A stretch of DNA of 64,000 nt from Microbacterium rhizomatis (GTDB lineage Bacteria > Actinomycetota > Actinomycetes > Actinomycetales > Microbacteriaceae), in contig NZ_VYSA01000004.1 in NCBI RefSeq assembly GCF_008710745.1, positions 1 through 64,000 on the forward strand, read 5' to 3'. Under the pieces are notes generated by a model, which saw nothing but the letters and a program-made list of their open reading frames with translations, made no database searches and had not been told where the DNA came from. Each line of letters starts with the position of its first letter. Position 1 is the first letter of the stretch. A program made the translations under genes and the position numbers. Shown here one piece after another: positions 60,247 to 64,000 of the stretch.

Positions 60247-61161
60247 TCAGTACTCGTGGAGTGTCAGGAGGCGTTCGATGCCTACACGGGATAGGTATTC
60301 CGAATGCGTGGGCGCAGTGAACACATAGGTCTCGAGGTAGCTGTCGAGGTCGCGGCGCTCGCCGGTCTTGAGCCAGCTGGTCGCAGCTCCCAGGTACTCG
60401 CCGATGTGCTCAGTGTCCGGGCCGTAGTGGCCGTCGGCCGAATAGGGGTGCGCGCCGTATGGCGCGCGGACGATCCCGGTCGCGCCCCCGATCGAGGTCG
60501 CCAGAGGATTCGCCCGGATCTGTTCGGTCGATACGACGTTCTCCACCGACACGAATGTCTTGCTGGATGCCGCGTGGATCGCCGTGTCGCCGTAGCGCGT
60601 GCCGTTGTGCTGGACATTTCCGTAGGCGTCGCTGACAGATGCATGCAGCAGGGCGACATCGATCTCAATGGCCGGGATCGCCAGCAGAAGCTCAGAATTG
60701 ATGGGGTCGCGGAACTCCTTGAGCGCTGGATTGACTCTCGGAAAGTCCGTTCCGACTCCCGCACGCCAAGGGTTGAAAGGGAGGCGCTGGGCTGACGCGC
60801 GCAAGCCCGCGTAGAAGTGCGCCTCGTCGAGTTCGAACACTCGGATGAGGCCCTCCTGAGCCGACTTGCGGAACGCCGGTCCGATTCCCGCCAACCCCTC
60901 CGCCCCGACATAGGGGGATACGACCTCCGATACACATCCGGCAGCGATAAGGAGGTCGACCTCCAGGCCCGAGGATGCGGCGCCGACCACTCTGAGCTGG
61001 CGTCGACCGTCGAGGATGAGCTGTCGTACCAGGCTCATCGGATGACCGGAGTTGATGAAACCGCCGACTCCGACGGTCATGCCGTCCGCAACGCTGGCTG
61101 CCGCATCGGCCACACTCAGGATGCGACTCTTCCGCTCATGCACGACATTCACATCGCTCAT
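60247..61161 (-). CDS. CoA-transferase/IpdA-like subunit
   Basis: The product is 304 residues. VADGMTVGVGGFINSGHPMSL is the CoA-binding start, followed by ASAQRLPFNPWRAGVGTDFP, AIEIDVALLHASVSDAYGNVQ and VENVVSTEQIRANP, the order found in IpdA. The ATG at 61161 overlaps the stop of the SDR gene by four bases, so the longer frame from 61215 is not used. It forms a heteromer with the 59418 product. Confidence 0.84.
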   Translation of the reverse strand: MSDVNVVHERKSRILSVADAAASVADGMTVGVGGFINSGHPMSLVRQLILDGRRQLRVVGAASSGLEVDLLIAAGCVSEVVSPYVGAEGLAGIGPAFRKSAQEGLIRVFELDEAHFYAGLRASAQRLPFNPWRAGVGTDFPRVNPALKEFRDPINSELLLAIPAIEIDVALLHASVSDAYGNVQHNGTRYGDTAIHAASSKTFVSVENVVSTEQIRANPLATSIGGATGIVRAPYGAHPYSADGHYGPDTEHIGEYLGAATSWLKTGERRDLDSYLETYVFTAPTHSEYLSRVGIERLLTLHEY

Positions 61162-61991
61162 CGCCCAGGGCTCCAGACATCCTCGTGCGCTCGACGATGG
61201 TCGGTGAAGTACCACCGCGGATGCCCGTGGATCGTCTGACCACCATCGATCGCGATGGCTGCTCCGGTGATGAATGAAGCGTCATCGGAGAGGAGAAAAG
61301 TGACGAGTGCTGCGATGTCCTCGGGTCTTCCCAGCCTCCCAACCGGTGTGTCTGACAGCAGCGCTGCCCGGAACGCATCACCATCGTCGCCGGACAGCAT
61401 CGGACCCGTCATCGCCGTCTCGACCACTCCGGGCATGACACTGTTGACGCGGATCCGGTGATTGCCCAGCTCGGACGCCATGCCGCTGGCGAGCATCCGC
61501 AGGCCCGACTTGGTGGCGCAGTAGGCCGACAGGAGGTCGGTGTGCTGGATAGCGCCAGAGGAGGCATTGATCACGATCGCTCCGCCCATAGCGCGCTCCA
61601 CCATTGCGCGTGCAACGACCTGACAGATGTTGAACGTTCCGGTGAGGTTGACGTCGACGTGCCGGCTCCATTCGCTGAGCGGCTGCTCGAGGAAGGTCGC
61701 GAACTTCCCATATCCGGCGTTGGCGAAAAGCGCATCCACTGCGCCGAGCTCTGCGACGATCTTCAACACGCCACTCTCAACCGCATCGCGGTCCGTCTGA
61801 TCGATAGCGACCGAGAGGACTGCCTGGCCGCTGGCCTCGTGGCAGAGCCGAATCGTCTCGTCGAGGAACTCGGCTTTGCGATCGACCAGCGCGACCGTCG
61901 CGCCTTCCGAGACGAGTCGGATCGCGGTGGTCTGCCCGATGTCGCCGGCAGCACCGGTCACAATGGCCGTACGGCCGGTGAATCTAGTCAT
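61158..61991 (-). CDS. SDR oxidoreductase
   Basis: This 277-residue classical SDR has the cofactor loop TGAAGDIGQ, FANAG, and Ser/Tyr/Lys in ASSGAIQHTDLLSAYCATK. The tail of about 30 residues after the core (HPRWYFTDHRRAHEDVWSP) is longer than usual. It overlaps both neighbours by four bases. It likely oxidises a hydroxyacyl-CoA or ring alcohol. Confidence 0.9.
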   Translation of the reverse strand: MTRFTGRTAIVTGAAGDIGQTTAIRLVSEGATVALVDRKAEFLDETIRLCHEASGQAVLSVAIDQTDRDAVESGVLKIVAELGAVDALFANAGYGKFATFLEQPLSEWSRHVDVNLTGTFNICQVVARAMVERAMGGAIVINASSGAIQHTDLLSAYCATKSGLRMLASGMASELGNHRIRVNSVMPGVVETAMTGPMLSGDDGDAFRAALLSDTPVGRLGRPEDIAALVTFLLSDDASFITGAAIAIDGGQTIHGHPRWYFTDHRRAHEDVWSPGR

Positions 61992-62752
61992 TGGGCTGTG
62001 TATCCCCCATCGAGATGGATGACGTTCCCGGTGAGAAACGCCGACGCGCCTGCGGCGAGGTAGACGACGGTTGACCCGATCTCCTCGGGCTCTGGAACAC
62101 GCCTCTGTGGCACACGTCGGAGAAGCGCCTCCCGCGCGGACTCATGCGTGAGCACTTCTGCAGGCATGTCGGTGTTGAAGTACCCCGGAGCTATTGCGTT
62201 GACGCGAACGTGCTGTGGCGCGAGTTCGACAGCGAGCGCACGAGTAAGGCTCTCGACTGCGCCTTTGCTCGCGCTGTACGCAGCCTGATTCCGAACCCCC
62301 GCTGTTGCGGCGAGCGAGGAGATGTTTATGATCGTTCGCTGCCCAGGATGTGATTGGCGAATGAGTGCTCGCGAAGTCAGGAAGACGCCTCGAAGATTGG
62401 TCGCGATGACTGCGTCCCACCGCTCGACGGAGACATCCGAGAGCGCAGCCTGATCGGCGATGGCGGCATTGTTGACGAGTACGTCGACGGGACCGCGCTC
62501 GGACTGGATCCAGTCGAATAGTCCCTCGACTTCCGATTCCTGTGCGACATCGGCGACGCGGGCCAGGGCGGTGCCGCCGGACGTCTCGATCTGTTCGACG
62601 ACTGCGGCGAGCGCGGACTCGGACCGACCCGCGAGGACGACGATCGCACCCGCTTCAGCGAGCGCGGCAGCAGCCGCAGCTCCGAGCCCTCGGCCCCCTC
62701 CCGTGACGATGGCCGTGCGGCCGCTAAGACTGAACTGCTCCGGAAGGCTCAC
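61988..62752 (-). CDS. SDR oxidoreductase
   Basis: This 254-residue SDR has TGGGRGLGAA, VNNAAIADQ, the catalytic Ser and YSASK in a normal arrangement, and PGYFNTDM. It resembles FabG or gluconate-5-dehydrogenase-type enzymes. Four-base overlaps with both neighbours place it firmly in the operon. It may reduce or oxidise a 3-oxoacyl-CoA-like intermediate. Confidence 0.9.
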   Translation of the reverse strand: MSLPEQFSLSGRTAIVTGGGRGLGAAAAAALAEAGAIVVLAGRSESALAAVVEQIETSGGTALARVADVAQESEVEGLFDWIQSERGPVDVLVNNAAIADQAALSDVSVERWDAVIATNLRGVFLTSRALIRQSHPGQRTIINISSLAATAGVRNQAAYSASKGAVESLTRALAVELAPQHVRVNAIAPGYFNTDMPAEVLTHESAREALLRRVPQRRVPEPEEIGSTVVYLAAGASAFLTGNVIHLDGGYTAQ

Positions 62753-63909
62753 AGTCTTGCCCCCATCGAACGAGCGATGATGATCTTCTGAATCTCCGAG
62801 GATCCGCCTCCGATTTCCAGGTACTTGCAGTCCCGGTAGTGGCGCGAGACGGCGAATTCGTCCGTGAACCCGTATCCCCCGAAGATCTGGACGCCCTCGC
62901 GCGCCGCACTGACGTAGGAAGTCGTCGCGTGGAGCTTTGCTATCGATCCCGCGATCGCGGCCCCTGAGTCGCCGGCATCCACGAGTGCTGCCGCGCGCTG
63001 GACGAGCGCGCGTCCGGCGTCCAGCGCTACGCGTATATCGACGAGCTTCTCGGCCACCAACTGGTGACTCGCGAGGGACTTGCCGAATGAACGTCGCGCC
63101 AGGGCGTAGTCGGTGCAGCGGCGAAGGATGTCAGCATGTGCGCCGACACTGATTGCGGCAAGACAGACTCGTTCAATGGCGAGCCCGTCGAGAACCACAT
63201 TCCAGCCACTGTCCAGTTCACCCAGCACGTCGTCGTCGGGCACGAAGACCGACTGAAGGAACACTTCTGAGAGATCTATTCCCCTCAAGCCCATCTTGGA
63301 GAGCTTCCGAATCTCGACCCCATCAGCTGTTGGATCCACGAGGAGAGTTGTGATGCCCTCCCGCTTGCCGGAGCCCGTCGATGTGCGCACGGCCGTGATG
63401 ATCACGTCCGCGATCGCGGCACCGGTGATGAACACCTTCTGGCCGGTGACCGACCAACCGCCTTGGACTTTCGTCGCCTTGGTCACGAGCGCGGCGGCGT
63501 CGGATCCGGAGTCGGGCTCCGTGAGTGCGAAGGCGACGAGGGAGCCATCTTGCGCTATTCCGCGTAGCCAGCGCTCCTTTTGACTTGTGGTGCCATGTTC
63601 GGCGATCGCGAATCCGCCGAGCAGCCACATCGAGAAGAACGCCTGCGCTACGACGAGGCTGTGCTCGGCGAGAGTCTCCAGTACGACTGCGATGTCGCTG
63701 ACGCTGGCCGCGGAGCCACCGTGCTCCTCGGGTACGACCATGGTGGCCCATCCCTGTTCGCGCAGTGCCGACATGACCCTCTCCGGGTACGCGGCTTCGG
63801 CGTCAACCCGCTTGAGATACTCGTCATCGATCAAGGCACCGCACAGCTCATCAAGCGCAGACGCCATGTCGGCCTGTTCGGCGGTCCATAGCGAGTCGGT
63901 CAGCGGCAC
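62749..63909 (-). CDS. acyl-CoA dehydrogenase, first gene of the operon
   Basis: The 386-residue enzyme has ALTEPDSGSDAAALVTKA, VTGQKVFITGA, and a C-terminal QIFGGYGFTDEFAVSRHYRDCKYLEIGGGSSEIQ in adjacent parts. At the site of the usual catalytic Glu (I-Y-E-G-T) it has I-G-G-G-S, as in long-chain and isovaleryl-type enzymes that place the base elsewhere. The GTG at 63909 has GAGGAGG upstream. An operator-like palindrome lies about 70 bases upstream. Confidence 0.9.
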   Translation of the reverse strand: MPLTDSLWTAEQADMASALDELCGALIDDEYLKRVDAEAAYPERVMSALREQGWATMVVPEEHGGSAASVSDIAVVLETLAEHSLVVAQAFFSMWLLGGFAIAEHGTTSQKERWLRGIAQDGSLVAFALTEPDSGSDAAALVTKATKVQGGWSVTGQKVFITGAAIADVIITAVRTSTGSGKREGITTLLVDPTADGVEIRKLSKMGLRGIDLSEVFLQSVFVPDDDVLGELDSGWNVVLDGLAIERVCLAAISVGAHADILRRCTDYALARRSFGKSLASHQLVAEKLVDIRVALDAGRALVQRAAALVDAGDSGAAIAGSIAKLHATTSYVSAAREGVQIFGGYGFTDEFAVSRHYRDCKYLEIGGGSSEIQKIIIARSMGARL

Positions 63910-63976
63910 CCTTGCCTCCTCGTCACGACGCCCATATGGCTAGAGCGTATGTCGACTCTTCCATCGTGCTCGCCCT

Positions 63977-63998
63977 TTGTCAACTCATGAGTCAACAA
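63977..63998. promoter_or_regulatory. palindrome upstream of the CoA-catabolic operon
   Basis: ACTCATGAGT is a perfect ten-base palindrome, flanked symmetrically by TTGT and ACAA (18 of 22 positions symmetric). It lies upstream of the first gene of the thirteen-gene operon and is a good candidate for its repressor or activator site. The regulator is outside the window. Confidence 0.5.
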
Positions 63999-64000
63999 CT

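Overview
The window is high-GC DNA with short intergenic gaps, GTG/TTG starts, four-base ATGA gene overlaps and an F420-type luciferase-like oxidoreductase. This points to an actinobacterium, most likely Microbacteriaceae and Microbacterium-like. That is an inference from gene style; there is no rRNA or other taxonomic marker here. I saw no tRNA, rRNA or CRISPR array.

Layout. (1) 1-14.6 kb, mixed small loci: the end of a secreted beta/gamma-crystallin-like protein, an ECF sigma factor with a membrane partner, small unknown genes, a TetR/amidohydrolase divergon, a tyrosine phosphatase, a NarL-type two-component pair, an acyltransferase-like membrane protein, ArsR-like and GlxA/AraC-like regulators, an unusual oxidoreductase-SnoaL-SnoaL fusion with a metallo-beta-lactamase-fold hydrolase, and a TetR/FAD-monooxygenase divergon with a perfect palindrome between them. 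(2) 15.8-23.4 kb, minus strand: a plant-glycoside-type operon (collapsed MFS sugar transporter, GH43, GH3, SDR, GH1, SDR). (3) 23.4-35.3 kb: a peptide/nickel-type ABC importer in one operon with hydroxypyruvate-isomerase-like, tartronate-semialdehyde-reductase-like and glycerate kinase genes, divergent from a GntR regulator, plus an uncharacterised glycoside-hydrolase-like gene and an alpha/beta hydrolase. (4) 35.8-48.0 kb, plus strand: a second glycoside locus (TetR, two sugar:cation-symporter-type MFS proteins, three Gfo/Idh/MocA oxidoreductases interleaved with GH3 and GH2). (5) 48.3-50.3 kb: decayed DNA, with a broken copy of the 15.9 kb SDR carrying a 27-base poly-C run, next to a frameshifted IS110-family transposase. 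(6) 50.9-63.9 kb, minus strand: thirteen tightly packed genes for catabolism of an unknown acyl-CoA substrate (three acyl-CoA dehydrogenases, two SDRs, an IpdAB-like CoA-transferase pair, a short citrate-synthase-like protein, a BKACE enzyme, an F420-type oxidoreductase, both ETF subunits and a membrane cytochrome b).

How the parts connect. Loci 2 and 4 look like paralogous catabolic islands. Both have the same MFS type, and their MFS promoters share a spaced promoter with two copies of a 10-5-10 dyad. A small helical-looking module of about 75-80 residues sits at the C-terminus of both GH3 enzymes and at the N-terminus of the SDR in locus 2 (and its pseudogene). I regard this shared module as the best candidate for something undescribed. 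Locus 3 probably imports a compound that is degraded through hydroxypyruvate, tartronate semialdehyde and glycerate, under a GntR protein whose palindrome recurs, imperfectly, upstream of the 35.2 kb enzyme gene. Locus 6 can be read as one operon in which acyl-CoA dehydrogenase electrons pass to ETF and possibly to the adjacent cytochrome b.
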